Source: an uncultured Solobacterium sp. (GTDB lineage Bacteria; Bacillota_I; Bacilli_A; Erysipelotrichales; Erysipelotrichaceae). From it: 5,170 bases of DNA. Under the pieces are notes generated by a model that was not told where the DNA came from, searched no databases, and saw only the letters and a program-made list of their open reading frames with translations. Below, piece by piece: positions 5,140 through 5,170 of the stretch (positions are counted from its first letter, which is position 1; the number at the start of each line of letters is the position of its first letter). Position numbers and translations under genes: made by a program. Where the stretch lies: positions 1 to 5,170 of the forward strand of contig CALEMV010000324.1 of NCBI GenBank assembly GCA_937910655.1. The letters are read 5' to 3'.

Positions 5140-5170
5140 ATGACAAAAAAAGATGAATATCTAGAAAAAG
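5140..5170 (+). CDS. Start of the downstream gene, probably the BrnA-type antitoxin (3' end missing)
   Basis: Only ten codons are visible, MTKKDEYLEK, so identity rests on position. The ATG lies 2 nt after the frame-restored brnT stop and has GAAAGGGG 9 nt upstream. In brnTA operons the antitoxin follows the toxin directly. BrnA is a ribbon-helix-helix DNA-binding antitoxin that also represses the operon. The sequence shown neither confirms nor contradicts this. Confidence 0.5.
   Translation, partial: MTKKDEYLEK

Overview
The window looks like chromosomal DNA from a low-GC Bacillota. Erysipelotrichia or a related clostridial lineage is my best guess, with low confidence. It rests on AT-leaning codon use, strong GGAGG-type ribosome binding sites, a CpsA-type LCP protein, a DUF1146 protein, and a tsaC/sua5 - upp - DUF1146 order. 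Most of the window is ordinary housekeeping. The accessory material is a toxin-antitoxin locus at the right end.

Left part (1-2147, + strand): the 3' part of a membrane-anchored LytR-CpsA-Psr (LCP) glycopolymer ligase runs in from outside the window. It is followed 8 nt later by a 220-aa left-handed beta-helix acyltransferase resembling the C-terminal half of GlmU. The acyltransferase's Shine-Dalgarno overlaps the LCP stop codon, so the two are probably co-transcribed and translationally coupled, which suggests a cell-envelope role for both. A 14-bp-stem bidirectional terminator closes the unit.

Middle (2138-3830): a PLP-dependent low-specificity L-threonine aldolase lies on the minus strand, and its stop codon is inside that terminator stem. 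It is transcribed divergently from a threonylcarbamoyl-AMP synthase (TsaC/Sua5/YwlC family). The two share a 67-bp intergenic region in which a perfect 10-bp palindrome supplies a TATAAT -10 box to each strand.

Right of centre (3831-4774, + strand): upp (uracil phosphoribosyltransferase, pyrimidine salvage) is followed 3 nt later by a two-helix DUF1146 membrane protein and a rho-independent terminator.

Right end (4775-5170): an AT-rich spacer holds a good promoter and a perfect 12-bp inverted repeat that covers its -10 box. It leads into a BrnT-family toxin gene whose reading frame is broken by a -1 shift near 5042; the C-terminal third of BrnT continues in another frame to 5137. The first 10 codons of the next gene, expected to be the BrnA-type antitoxin, start at 5140 and run off the window. 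The broken brnT with its possible operator is the most interesting part. I see no wholly new system here.
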